Assembly (NCBI GenBank): GCA_964624765.1
Contig: CAZUZO010000112.1
Span: 1-11,660 of the forward strand
Origin: JAGTVB01 sp964624765
GTDB taxonomy: Bacteria; Pseudomonadota; Gammaproteobacteria; HK1
DNA: 11,660 bases
Reading direction: 5' to 3'
This document shows positions 1 to 7,146 of this stretch, in pieces; within the stretch, counting starts at the first letter, position 1, and every line of letters begins with the position of its first letter. The notes below the pieces were generated by a model. That model had not been told where the DNA came from, ran no database searches, and saw only the letters and a list, made by a program, of their open reading frames with translations. The position numbers and the translations under genes were made by a program.

Positions 1-311
1 TCACCCTCATGGTACGTAACGCAACGTGTACCCAATCGCTGTTAGAGTCATGCACTACCCCTCAGGAGGCGGCAACTCATCTTGATTCTCTTTGAGGACG
101 TCATAAGGTGTCGACATGACAAGATGCGGCATCGTGTTCGGCCGTCATGGCTTTCCTAAGCGCCGGCAGGGTGGCAGGGGCTGGCACGGTTCGAAAACAC
201 GTTCAGGCTAGGGGCTTTCGCGCTCCCTGCTTCGCACATGAATGAGCGCCAGAGATATGCCATGATATGTCTTAGAACCTTATTCGTGCGGAGGCAGGCT
301 GCCGCCTTCCG
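1..311. other. Left-edge stretch without an accepted gene
   Basis: I see no supportable gene here. A frame open from the left edge ends at a TGA near position 95, after about 31 codons, and could be the tail of a gene outside the window, but the translated tail matches nothing I recognise. An AGGAGG at 64-69 is not followed by a properly spaced ATG. A short ORF from the ATG at 116 runs only about 31 codons. Open minus-strand frames to the right run through the palindromic repeat and look like artefacts of it. Confidence 0.4.
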
Positions 312-452
312 AAGCTGTTTTAAAAACTGCTGCGCTTGCCATAGCTGCGTTGCGCAGCGACTCGCCATCCTCATGTACTTCCTTGTACACTCCGGTGGCT
401 CGCCGTTGCGCGCCTTGCTCTGCCGGCGCTCGCGACACATTTAAAACAGCTT
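312..452. repeat. Palindromic MITE-like repeat, family 1, copy 1
   Basis: This 141-bp element is bounded by perfect 13-bp inverted repeats: AAGCTGTTTTAAA at 312-324 and TTTAAAACAGCTT at 440-452. Inside is a smaller inverted repeat around a TGTAC/GTACA hairpin near 374-388, so the whole unit could fold into one long interrupted hairpin. Read on the minus strand it shares ordered blocks with the element at 9835-9977: GTCGyGAGCG, GAGCmAGGCG, ACGGCG and CAACGCmGCTAT. Two related copies in one window show that it is a dispersed repeat. It encodes no credible protein. It resembles non-autonomous intergenic repeats that I recall from other Gammaproteobacteria, but I have not checked this. Confidence 0.8.
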
Positions 453-569
453 GCCAGAATCGTTGCAAACGACTTGTCAGCCTCCTCCACCTTTGCTGTG
501 CCGGTGCGCACAATATTGGCAACACAGCTTCTCACTAGCCCCAATCGAATTGACACGGAAAGCTGACAA

Positions 570-2000
570 ATGGACGCTGCGAATTTATTACGGCCAAGAA
601 AAACGTCGCTCCTACAACGGCAAAAATCGGTACTGGGTTCAATACAGGCGACACTCGATGTTTTCGTGTCTATTGCACTTCTATTCGCCTTGGCTTTGGC
701 TCGAGAAGGCACGATCGATTTCCTATACCGATTGCAAGCCGTTATCGTCGTCTTGCTTATGCTGAGCTTTTATAGCTATTTTGGAGTTTATCGGTTTCAA
801 ACCGACCCGATACGCATGGTCATTAGACTGACCAAGGCATGGGCGAGTGTTGTCTTCTGTCTTTTTCTGGTCGGGTTTATCACCCAGTCATCCACTCATG
901 CGTCACGGCAGATCATTTTAATATGGATCGGTGGAAGCTATGTGTTACAGTTAAGCGCACATACGATTTTTCGACTGCTGGTCCACAAATACCATCGTCA
1001 TCAAAGGCGAGGTCTTGGCCACCAAAACGTATTGATCATTGGCGCCAGTGTGTTGGGGCATTACTTGGCTCGGCGTATCAATGATAATCCTTGGCTACAC
1101 ACCACCGTGGTTGGCGTAGTTGATGACAGTCCCTTGGCACTGAGCCGTTGGAGCATTCCAGGCATACCTTTGCTGGGAGGATTTTCTCAACTAGGCGAAT
1201 TAATTAGAAATCTTCGGGTCGTTTCGGTGTATATTGCATTACCGCTCGAGCAGTCTAATGCGGTCGCTAAGATCTATGCCGAACTTGAGAAGAAAAATGT
1301 AAATATTTATTGGGCTCCCGATATTCATGGCCTAAAACTGGTCAATCCGAGCGTGAAGGAGCTTGGTGGAGTGCCGCTTTTAACACTCTCCGAAACGCCG
1401 TTACTGGGAACTCACAAATGGCTTAAATCACTGGAGGACAATATTCTCGCCACGCTAATTCTTCTTGTCCTGAGCCCGATCATGGCATTAATTGCGTTAC
1501 TGATAAAACTCGACAGTCCCGGACCGATCATATTCAAACAGCAGCGCCATGGTTGGGATGGCCGCCTTATTGAGGTTTGGAAATTTCGCACGATGTATGT
1601 GCGGCAGGGCGAATCCCCACAGGTCAAACAGGCTACACGAGACGATCCGAGGATAACCCGTGTTGGAAAATTCTTAAGGCGTACCAGCATTGACGAACTG
1701 CCACAATTGTTTAATGTTCTGCAGGGAAGCATGTCGTTGGTTGGACCCCGCCCTCATGCGGTAGAGCACAATGATTATTATTCGAAGAGAATTGATGCCT
1801 ATCTATCTCGGCATCGTATTAAACCGGGCATGACTGGCTTAGCACAGGTAGAAGGTTTCCGAGGTGAAACAGAAACCTTAGACAAAATGGAAGGGCGCGT
1901 CGCGTACGATTTAAAATATATTAACGAATGGTCGGTCTGGCTGGATTTATGGATTTTATTTAAAACAGCGTTTACAGTATTTAGCAAGAATGCGTACTGA
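570..2000 (+). CDS. Undecaprenyl-phosphate sugar phosphotransferase (WcaJ-type, exopolysaccharide initiation)
   Basis: This 476-aa membrane enzyme is predicted to move a sugar 1-phosphate, probably glucose 1-phosphate, from a UDP-sugar to undecaprenyl phosphate on the inner face of the cytoplasmic membrane, which starts a polysaccharide repeat unit. Four hydrophobic segments lie at about residues 28-45, 55-74, 90-106 and 114-138. A Rossmann-like CoA-binding_3 domain follows (VLIIGAS at 154-160). A membrane re-entrant segment (about 291-313) leads into the catalytic sugar-transferase domain, with KFRTM at 338-342, RRTSIDELPQLFN at 370-382 (the Asp-Glu pair), VGPRPH at 391-396 and KPGMTGLAQV at 418-427. 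It ends in the usual KNAY. Length and architecture fit the full-length WcaJ/PssY class. ATG 570 is the only sensible start, since the next Met is at residue 84; its ribosome site (GGAA) is weak. No other exopolysaccharide gene is nearby. AT content appears higher than in neighbouring genes, which hints at transfer. The exact sugar is not readable from sequence. Confidence 0.93.
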   Translation: MDAANLLRPRKTSLLQRQKSVLGSIQATLDVFVSIALLFALALAREGTIDFLYRLQAVIVVLLMLSFYSYFGVYRFQTDPIRMVIRLTKAWASVVFCLFLVGFITQSSTHASRQIILIWIGGSYVLQLSAHTIFRLLVHKYHRHQRRGLGHQNVLIIGASVLGHYLARRINDNPWLHTTVVGVVDDSPLALSRWSIPGIPLLGGFSQLGELIRNLRVVSVYIALPLEQSNAVAKIYAELEKKNVNIYWAPDIHGLKLVNPSVKELGGVPLLTLSETPLLGTHKWLKSLEDNILATLILLVLSPIMALIALLIKLDSPGPIIFKQQRHGWDGRLIEVWKFRTMYVRQGESPQVKQATRDDPRITRVGKFLRRTSIDELPQLFNVLQGSMSLVGPRPHAVEHNDYYSKRIDAYLSRHRIKPGMTGLAQVEGFRGETETLDKMEGRVAYDLKYINEWSVWLDLWILFKTAFTVFSKNAY

Positions 2001-2431
2001 TCATCAACAGTATCGACGCAAACATCGTCTGAAGTCGAGGTGTTGGGCATGGCATCAAACAGTTAGCCCACATGCCGATATACGACAGGCTACTGCCCAG
2101 GCTTGGCATAATGGCCACCAGCCCCGGCACTGTAAGCAGGGCGCCGTGAGCCATCGCAGTGTCCAAACAAAATCGACACAAATGGGATTTCGCCGTCTCT
2201 AGGCTCTTGCTCCTCGTGGAACGGGCTTGCTAGCTCTAAGAGCGCGTTGGGACATTTTCGGGTCAGCTTCCCGCGCGACACAGCTTAGGCCGAAACACCC
2301 AGCGCAGGTTGTTGTTATAGATCCGTAACCTGATAGGCAGACATAAACCACGCTTAACACGGCTAAGATTCACAGCCGGAGTTGCAGTCGTGTCCGGCAA
2401 TCACTGCACCGCACTATAGGACACTGGCGTT
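2001..2431. other. Gene-less stretch between the sugar transferase and repeat family 2
   Basis: I see no supportable gene. Short open frames on both strands have no ribosome site and no recognisable translation. Small inverted repeats exist (for example GCCGGA/TCCGGC around 2375-2398), but none is followed by a T-run. No convincing terminator for the preceding gene could be placed. Confidence 0.45.
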
Positions 2432-2626
2432 GGTCATCGTTTCGGCAGCTGGATGACCCTGGCCCTTGGGGGAACCGATCCCTTGGGGCGAGGGACGCCG
2501 TGAAGACGTCCCTGTCGGCTTGGGTCCGGCATCCTTGCCGCACACACCCTTGCCCCGAGGGGTTCGGCTGCCGAAGGCTTGGGCGCCGACGGTGTGCTCT
2601 AGAGCAACCCTGACGAAACGATGACC
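2432..2626. repeat. MITE-like element with 13-bp terminal inverted repeats, family 2, copy A
   Basis: The ends are GGTCATCGTTTCG at 2432-2444 and its perfect reverse complement at 2614-2626, giving a 195-bp unit. The interior is a string of hairpins: AGGGACG/CGTCCCT at 2491-2513, CGGCA/TGCCG around TCCT at 2527-2540, and a 26-nt core at 2552-2577 containing TTCGGC/GCCGAA and CCCC/GGGG stems. The right-hand 100 bp recur in inverted orientation at 4587-4691. No open frame in it looks like a protein. Terminal repeats, internal palindromes and a second copy support a non-autonomous mobile or REP-like element; no target-site duplication is evident at its edges. Confidence 0.75.
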
Positions 2627-2923
2627 ATGGCCGGACAGCTTCTAAAGATTGTAGCGCGATGCGCGATAACCCCTGTGCGCCGCGCTTACCCGCAAATCTA
2701 CTTTTCATGATATTCAGCCGGTTACGGATGGTTGCATCGGGTACGAGATATTTCGTGTCCGCAAAGTATCGAGGAAGTACGTTGCGATAGGCGGTTGCTG
2801 TGGCACCTCTTGCTCCCTGATGCTTGTTCTCAAGCTGGCACGGCAACAGGGGTCATCGGAAGGGGTAATACAGAGCTCTAGCAGTCTCTGCTGGCCTTTG
2901 AAACCGTTCAGGGGGATCTGATC
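2627..2923. other. Upstream region of the secreted repeat protein
   Basis: This is non-coding leader DNA. The ribosome binding site AGGGGGA at 2910-2916 lies 7 nt before the ATG at 2924 and is clear. A TGGCAC at about 2801-2806 has the wrong spacing to a GC for a sigma-54 promoter. A small AGCAG/CTGCT inverted repeat lies near 2880-2892. I could not assign a sigma-70 promoter with confidence. Confidence 0.45.
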
Positions 2924-4399
2924 ATGATCAGACTCGTTACGCTTGCATGCTTTGTTTTGGCAAGCTTTATTCTACCACCGGCTGACGCTGCTCCGGCCGT
3001 GCCCGGTAATACCCTGCCGACGCAGTACAAGTGGGATGTCCTCACCGAGGGCAAGCCGGTCTACGTCGACCGTGGCTTCGTGTACACGAAGGTCCCCGCG
3101 GCCTACAGTGGCACCCCGGCCCTGCGTACCGCCAATAACGACAAGAACGCGACAAGCGACAGCTTCTTGTCCTTCGATGTCAGTCAGCCCGTTACCGTGG
3201 TGGTCGGCCACGACCTGCGGATCACCAGCAAACCTCGCTGGCTCAGCGGTTGGACCCGAACCGGTGAAAGGCTTGTCACCAATGACACAACCTTAGAACT
3301 GTTTCGCAAAGACTTCGCAGCCGGCAAGGTCACCCTCGGGGGGAACGCTGGCCCTTCGTCAAGCAGCATGTATACCGTGTTCCTTGCCACCCCTAAGGCC
3401 CTGCCTAAGGAACCCGAAAAGCCCAGCACCGATACCCTCAAGCTCTCGAATACGGCACCCAGTGGCTACCGTTGGGACACCCTCACCGAGGGCAAGCCGG
3501 TCTACGTCGACCGTGGCTTCGTGTACACGAAGGTCCCCGCGGCCTACAGTGGCACCCCGGCCCTGCGTACCGCCAATAACGACAAGAACGCGACAAGCGA
3601 CAGCTTCTTGTCCTTCGATGTCAGTCAGCCCGTTACCGTGGTGGTCGGCCACGACCTGCGGATCACCAGCAAACCTCGCTGGCTCAGCGGTTGGACCCGA
3701 ACCGGTGAAAGGCTTGTCACCAATGACACAACCTTAGAACTGTTTCGCAAAGACTTCGCAGCCGGCAAGGTCACCCTCGGGGGGAACGCTGGCCCTTCGT
3801 CAAGCAGCATGTATACCGTGTTCCTTGCCACCCCTAAGGCCCTGCCTAAGGAACCCGAAAAGCCCACCCAGCAGCAAGCCTCCACCGCCCAGGGGACAGC
3901 GGTGACGGTGAAGGTTTCCGGCGAGTCTCAGCCGACCAGTTTAAGGATCGTGTCAGCCCCGAGTCATGGCACCGCCACCGCGAACAGTGATGGCACCATT
4001 ACCTATCAGCCGAAAGGCGATTACACGGGCAGCGACACCGTCCACTATGAGCTGAAAAACCCCGATGGCAGCATCACCCTCGCGTCTTTAGTCATCACTG
4101 TTACGTGTCATGACTGCAGTTCAGACACCATACTGCATCTTGCATGGGATCCGAATCCTCCGGCGGAAAAGGTGCAGGGTTACCGGGTTTACTTCGGTAG
4201 CACGGCGAGTGAAGCCAAGAAGGAGGTGGCTAACTTGTCGGTAGCCAAGGCGAGCTTCGATGCCTCCGCGCCGTCGGTGAAATTCAATGCGTGGGACGAT
4301 ATCCGGGCAAAAGCGGGGCAAACGGTGTGCTTCAGGGTGACCGCCTACAACGCGGTCGGGATGTCTGATTTCTCCGAAGCGGCTTGCACCAAGCTCTAG
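2924..4399 (+). CDS. Secreted protein with duplicated beta-domain, Ig/cadherin-like and fibronectin III-like domains
   Basis: This 491-aa exported protein has no catalytic motif that I can see. A signal peptide (residues 1-22, cleaved after ADA) sends it out through Sec. Two copies of a roughly 130-residue domain follow (about 36-167 and 183-314); residues 40-167 and 187-314 are identical. The pattern of each (VYVDRGF near the start, FLSFDVSQPVTVVVGHD, WTRTG, then LGGN and SMYTV near the end) suggests a beta-sandwich of the kind repeated in secreted, possibly carbohydrate-binding or adhesive, proteins; I do not know a family name. Residues about 315-395 form an Ig/cadherin-like repeat (SHGTATANSDGTITYQP, DTVHYEL). 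Residues about 401-491 form a fibronectin III-like domain (LAWDPNP, GYRVYFG, FRVTAYNAVGMSDFS). Cysteines at 395, 398, 469 and 488 could form disulfides. A strong Shine-Dalgarno supports the start. A surface, matrix or binding role is inference. Confidence 0.85.
   Translation: MIRLVTLACFVLASFILPPADAAPAVPGNTLPTQYKWDVLTEGKPVYVDRGFVYTKVPAAYSGTPALRTANNDKNATSDSFLSFDVSQPVTVVVGHDLRITSKPRWLSGWTRTGERLVTNDTTLELFRKDFAAGKVTLGGNAGPSSSSMYTVFLATPKALPKEPEKPSTDTLKLSNTAPSGYRWDTLTEGKPVYVDRGFVYTKVPAAYSGTPALRTANNDKNATSDSFLSFDVSQPVTVVVGHDLRITSKPRWLSGWTRTGERLVTNDTTLELFRKDFAAGKVTLGGNAGPSSSSMYTVFLATPKALPKEPEKPTQQQASTAQGTAVTVKVSGESQPTSLRIVSAPSHGTATANSDGTITYQPKGDYTGSDTVHYELKNPDGSITLASLVITVTCHDCSSDTILHLAWDPNPPAEKVQGYRVYFGSTASEAKKEVANLSVAKASFDASAPSVKFNAWDDIRAKAGQTVCFRVTAYNAVGMSDFSEAACTKL
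3040..3425 (+). repeat. Perfect 386-bp in-gene direct repeat, copy 1
   Basis: Base-by-base comparison shows that 3040-3425 is identical to 3481-3866, with no mismatch. The offset is 441 bp, or 147 codons, so the reading frame is kept. The repeat codes for residues 40-167 of the secreted protein. Confidence 0.97.
3481..3866 (+). repeat. Perfect 386-bp in-gene direct repeat, copy 2
   Basis: This second copy codes for residues 187-314. The 33 bp just upstream of each copy are homologous but match at only 17 of 33 positions (NTLPTQYKWDV against NTAPSGYRWDT), and the sequences after each copy are unrelated. The sharp edges suggest recent homogenisation of an older duplication. Confidence 0.97.
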
Positions 4400-4442
4400 A
4401 CGTTATCCTGCTAACTTTACTCTCGCATTAACGCACTACCGC

Positions 4443-4480
4443 TGGGCGAGTCACTCCGTTAACGGAAAGTGACTCGCCCA
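4443..4480. terminator. Long hairpin after the secreted-protein gene
   Basis: TGGGCGAGTCACT (4443-4455) pairs perfectly with AGTGACTCGCCCA (4468-4480), a 13-bp stem. The loop contains a second palindrome, CCGTTAACGG. It lies 43 bp past the stop codon at 4399. No T-run follows on either strand, so it is not a classical intrinsic terminator; it could stabilise the 3' end of the mRNA, act in termination, or be a protein-binding or repeat site. Confidence 0.55.
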
Positions 4481-4530
4481 CATCGCCTGCCAACGTCTCA
4501 CACGCTCGTCTAAACCTTGCTCCGGCTCTA

Positions 4531-4562
4531 AGTGTCTGCCTTCCTTACGGTGGGCAGACACT
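4531..4562. terminator. Second hairpin before the repeat copy
   Basis: AGTGTCTGCC (4531-4540) pairs perfectly with GGCAGACACT (4553-4562) across a 12-nt loop. There is no T-run. It lies 50 bp after the 4443-4480 hairpin, whose loop is also 12 nt. Function is unassigned; a 3'-end processing or termination role is only a guess. Confidence 0.45.
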
Positions 4563-4586
4563 CACCTAATAGTTGTCAGGGACCAG

Positions 4587-4691
4587 GGTCATTGTTTCGT
4601 CAGGGTCGCCATTGGAAGCGCCCCATCGGCGGCGCCCAAACCTTCGGCAGCCGAACCCCTCGGGGCGAGGTTGTGTGCGGTAGGGATGCCG
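4587..4691. repeat. Family 2 repeat, partial copy B, inverted relative to copy A
   Basis: This stretch matches the reverse complement of 2526-2626. It begins GGTCATTGTTTCGTCAGGGT, one base different from the reversed end of copy A over those 20 positions. A 26-nt block at 4641-4666 is identical to the reversed 2552-2577. Similarity fades after GGATGCCG near 4691, and no matching opposite terminal repeat is found, so the copy is truncated. A long plus-strand open frame across it (4532-4900) appears to be an artefact of GC-rich repeat DNA. Confidence 0.8.
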
Positions 4692-4815
4692 CGCCCCTTA
4701 CCCATCGCAACCCATTTGTCCTAGCCATGCAGTCACCTCTAGTGATCGACTCCAGTTTTGAAGGTACACTTATCGAGAGACATCGTGGGTCAGGAAGTGG
4801 CTGCGCGCCTGTCGT

Positions 4816-4839
4816 AGGGAGGGCACCTACACCCTCCCT
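4816..4839. other. Hairpin upstream of the sodium channel gene
   Basis: AGGGAGGG (4816-4823) pairs perfectly with CCCTCCCT (4832-4839) over an 8-nt loop, 65 bp before the channel start codon. If transcribed it would be part of the 5' leader. No T-run follows. A regulatory role is possible but not shown. Confidence 0.35.
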
Positions 4840-4903
4840 GCGCACGCCCTCGCCGAAACCCATGCACCCGCAATCGCCAATGCCAAGGAGAAAGGTCTAG
4901 GAC

Positions 4904-5740
4904 GTGTCCGCAACAGAGGACTCTAGCTGGCAAGCAAGGCTCGCCAACGTTGTCGAGGGGGCACGCGCCCAGGCTTTTATCGGCAGCCTCATCGCGATTA
5001 ATGCCGTCACCCTGGGCCTTGAAACCTCCCCACAAGTCATGGGCCAGATCGGGGGATTGCTCATAGCGGCCGATCGTATCATTCTCAGCGTATTTGTCCT
5101 CGAGATTACCCTACGTATAGCTGCCCACGGGCTGCGATTTTTCCGTGATCCGTGGAGCGTGTTCGATTTTTCGGTCGTTGCTATCGCTCTTATACCGGCA
5201 ACTGCCGAGCTAGCGGTCCTCAGGGCCTTGCGCGTGCTGAGGGTGCTGCGGCTGCTCTCTATTTTGCCTCACATGCGTCGCGTCGTGGGTGGGTTGTTGG
5301 CGGCCATACCGGGGCTGTCTTCCATCCTCGGGATCCTGATGTTGCTGTTCTATGTCTTCGCAGTGATCGCTACCAAGCTGTTCGGGGAAGTATTCCCACA
5401 GTGGTTTGGATCGCTCGGGGACTCGATGTATACCTTGTTTCAGATTATGACCCTCGAGAGCTGGTCAATGGGCATCGTTCGGCCCGTCATGGAAGTTTAC
5501 CCGCTCGCTTGGCTGTTCTTCGTACCTTTTATCCTGGCAACGACATTCACCGTATTAAACCTGTTCATCGCTATCATCGTCAGTGCCATGGAGGGCGAAA
5601 AGCGTGCCGAGGAAGAAAAGACTGTGGCAGCCATCACCCACGTCGCAGATGGCATGGTGCAGGCGATACATGTCGACATGCAGGCGATGCGTCGCCAGAT
5701 GAACGAAATTCATCTTCATCTAGAGCAACTACAGAAATAG
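4904..5740 (+). CDS. Single-domain bacterial voltage-gated sodium channel (BacNav family)
   Basis: This 278-aa inner-membrane protein should assemble as a tetramer and pass Na+ on depolarisation. It has six membrane segments: S1 about 24-38, S2 about 52-72 with Glu67, S3 about 86-99 with Asp88, S4 about 103-121 with arginines 107, 110, 113 and 116 every third residue, S5 about 138-161, and S6 about 201-228 with Asn219. The pore helix leads to the selectivity filter TLESWSMG (183-190), the motif known from characterised bacterial sodium channels such as NavAb and NavMs. The C-terminal tail (about 235-278) is a charged helix that probably forms the four-helix coiled coil typical of the family. 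The start is GTG, preceded by AAAGGT at 4891-4896 and AAGGAG at 4885-4890. Length fits the family. The gene stands alone, so context gives no clue to its role; motility, pH or Na+ homeostasis are known or proposed family roles. Confidence 0.95.
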   Translation: MSATEDSSWQARLANVVEGARAQAFIGSLIAINAVTLGLETSPQVMGQIGGLLIAADRIILSVFVLEITLRIAAHGLRFFRDPWSVFDFSVVAIALIPATAELAVLRALRVLRVLRLLSILPHMRRVVGGLLAAIPGLSSILGILMLLFYVFAVIATKLFGEVFPQWFGSLGDSMYTLFQIMTLESWSMGIVRPVMEVYPLAWLFFVPFILATTFTVLNLFIAIIVSAMEGEKRAEEEKTVAAITHVADGMVQAIHVDMQAMRRQMNEIHLHLEQLQK

Positions 5741-6318
5741 GTGGTCAGAAGTCACGGCGAATCGACATTACAAACAAAGGTCACGATGCCGTGACAGTAA
5801 TCCCCGCTCTAATTGGCATAAGTTGCTTAACAAACAAGCACTTAGCATTAAAGTGTTGGCAGAAAACAACAACAAAATATGTCGTTATTTCAATAACTTA
5901 ACCCTACTCCGGGAATGCCTGATGCCGTGACGCGCTATCAGATCCCGTTAACGATCACCGAGGCTTTTCAGAAACCACGCTCACTGTCGCTTCGAAACCG
6001 GAGCAAGGTGAAAGGTGTTAACGATCGGGAGTCGATAGCAAAGTGCCCGGACGTTCAATCACCGGCGTGACAGCGATCAGTAGGCTTACCGAAGAGGCCG
6101 TTATCAGAATAATGCGATCGCGGCGTTGTGGGGCTGCCCGGAAATCCTGCGCCGTCCGGCCAACTTCCGGTTCTGGACTAGCTGCCGATCGCTACGCCGG
6201 GCAACACTGGCAGGGAAACAAGCCAGTCGCTTTTCGACCGATCGGAGCACAGTCCTGGTACACGAATGATGTTTATGCCGCGAGGGCCATCCTCTGCCCT
6301 AGGGCAAACCAGGGAAGG
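5741..6318. other. Gene-less, partly AT-rich stretch after the channel gene
   Basis: A short hairpin GTCACG/CGTGAC lies at 5780-5795, 39 bp past the channel stop, and could help 3'-end formation, although no T-run follows. Positions about 5760-5900 are visibly AT-rich. GTTAACGATC occurs at 5947-5956 and again at 6017-6026, exactly 70 bp apart, and GATGCCGTGAC occurs at 5785 and 5921. A 117-codon plus-strand frame (6043-6396) has no good ribosome site and an unrecognisable arginine-rich translation, so I do not call it. Confidence 0.4.
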
Positions 6319-6495
6319 TTAGCGACGCGGGCTGAATCGTCGGATAGGCAATGTACGAAGGACCCCACGCACACCCTGTATAAGCGTCGTAACTAGGGAT
6401 TGCCTGGCGGGCACATGCTCAGACAGCCGGGCGCTTTCAACGGGCCCATTTTCATCCCAGGGATCGTAAAAATCTTCTGCTCGGCGATCTGGCAT
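6319..6495 (-). CDS. Small hypothetical protein (58 aa)
   Basis: This ORF of 58 codons starts at the ATG complementary to 6493-6495 and ends at TAA (6319-6321). It begins MPDRRAEDFYDPWDENGPVE, an acidic aromatic N-terminus, and ends in a basic tail (GVRGVLRTLPIRRFSPRR). I recognise no family; there is no signal peptide or clear membrane span. What supports it is the translation context: AGAGGAGGAG lies just upstream with good spacing to the ATG, the strongest Shine-Dalgarno in the window, and an extended -10 promoter lies just above that. It is isolated from other genes. The charged, possibly amphipathic sequence would suit a small regulatory or nucleic-acid-binding peptide, but that is a guess. 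Confidence 0.55.
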   Translation of the reverse strand: MPDRRAEDFYDPWDENGPVESARLSEHVPARQSLVTTLIQGVRGVLRTLPIRRFSPRR

Positions 6496-6534
6496 AACGC
6501 TCCTCCTCTGTCACAAAAAGCCAACCAGCGAATC

Positions 6535-6543
6535 ACTATACCA
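6535..6543 (-). promoter_or_regulatory. Extended -10 promoter for the small minus-strand gene
   Basis: On the minus strand this reads TGGTATAGT, a TGn extension plus a -10 box one base from TATAAT. Transcription would begin near 6528, giving a leader of about 33 nt that contains the strong ribosome site. No good -35 box is seen, as is usual for extended -10 promoters. Confidence 0.45.
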
Positions 6544-7146
6544 CATCACACCATAACCGTTATACTTATAAAATCCCTTGCAACACCGCCCTCGGGTAGG
6601 GTAACAGCTTCTCTTGCCAATCTATGTGCTCAAGAGACATTTGTTCGGATGTAGCGTTCAACATGGATGTTTCGGTTGCGCGCCGCCTCGGTGACGCCAG
6701 CGCCGCCGAATAGCGTATGGCACGATTCGCGCCAAACCTCCGCTCTACAATTCGACTTTGGCATGGCTGGGGCCGTGATCCTACACGAAAATTAACCGGC
6801 GGCACACCCCCAACAATCGGCCAGCTCTCTGAATCCCCGCGTTGCGCGGTGCTCGTCCTCGCCTCTGTGCAGCGCACTGATTAAGGAAACAGAACGATAG
6901 ATGCGGATCTAGAGCTGTCTCTGAGATCTGTCATCGTTCGGCGGCTGCGCTCGCTCGGGTTCTTGCTAGGGCATTTCCACAACCTTCGCCGAGCTGTCTT
7001 GCCACCTATCAGTTCCTTACCGCAGGTTGCATACCGAGGGCTTTGGGACCATTAAGACTCGAGCCGGCCGTTTCCTTGCCTCTCGCTATGCCTACGAAAC
7101 CTCGCGCAACGGCTCAGGAGCGTGTAAGTTATCGCTCATCCGTGTC
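6544..7146. other. Gene-less stretch upstream of queD
   Basis: No supportable gene is found. A 103-codon minus-strand frame (6566-6877) has no ribosome site and no recognisable translation, and the small-gene promoter sits just downstream of its end. A small CCGCG/CGCGG hairpin lies at 6837-6849. No tRNA cloverleaf or known riboswitch motif was recognised. Confidence 0.4.

Noticed and set aside
156..440. 94-codon minus-strand open frame
   Set aside because: Most of it lies inside the palindromic repeat 312-452, and the related element at 9835-9977 does not keep a matching frame.
550..555. TTGACA as a -35 box for the sugar transferase
   Set aside because: It is only 14 bp before the start codon, so transcription would begin inside the gene, and no -10 box lies at the right distance.
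2801..2816. Sigma-54 promoter TGGCAC...TTGC
   Set aside because: The GG and GC are 8 bases apart rather than the required 10.
2370..2846. 158-codon minus-strand open frame
   Set aside because: It runs straight through the hairpin-rich repeat at 2432-2626, has no ribosome site and translates to a Arg/Ser/Gln-rich sequence like no protein family.
4532..4900. 122-codon plus-strand open frame before the sodium channel
   Set aside because: It covers a hairpin and the inverted copy of the family 2 repeat; the translation is Pro/Arg/Gly-rich and there is no start signal.
5825..5870. Possible integron attC site (GCTTAAC ... GTTGGC)
   Set aside because: A left RYYYAAC-like box exists, but no proper GTTRRRY partner or paired inner boxes are found, and there is no integrase or cassette pattern.
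6043..6396. 117-codon plus-strand open frame
   Set aside because: No ribosome site at its start, arginine-rich and unrecognisable translation, and its end overlaps the better supported minus-strand small gene.
6566..6877. 103-codon minus-strand open frame
   Set aside because: No Shine-Dalgarno or promoter at its start and no recognisable sequence; a decayed gene cannot be excluded.
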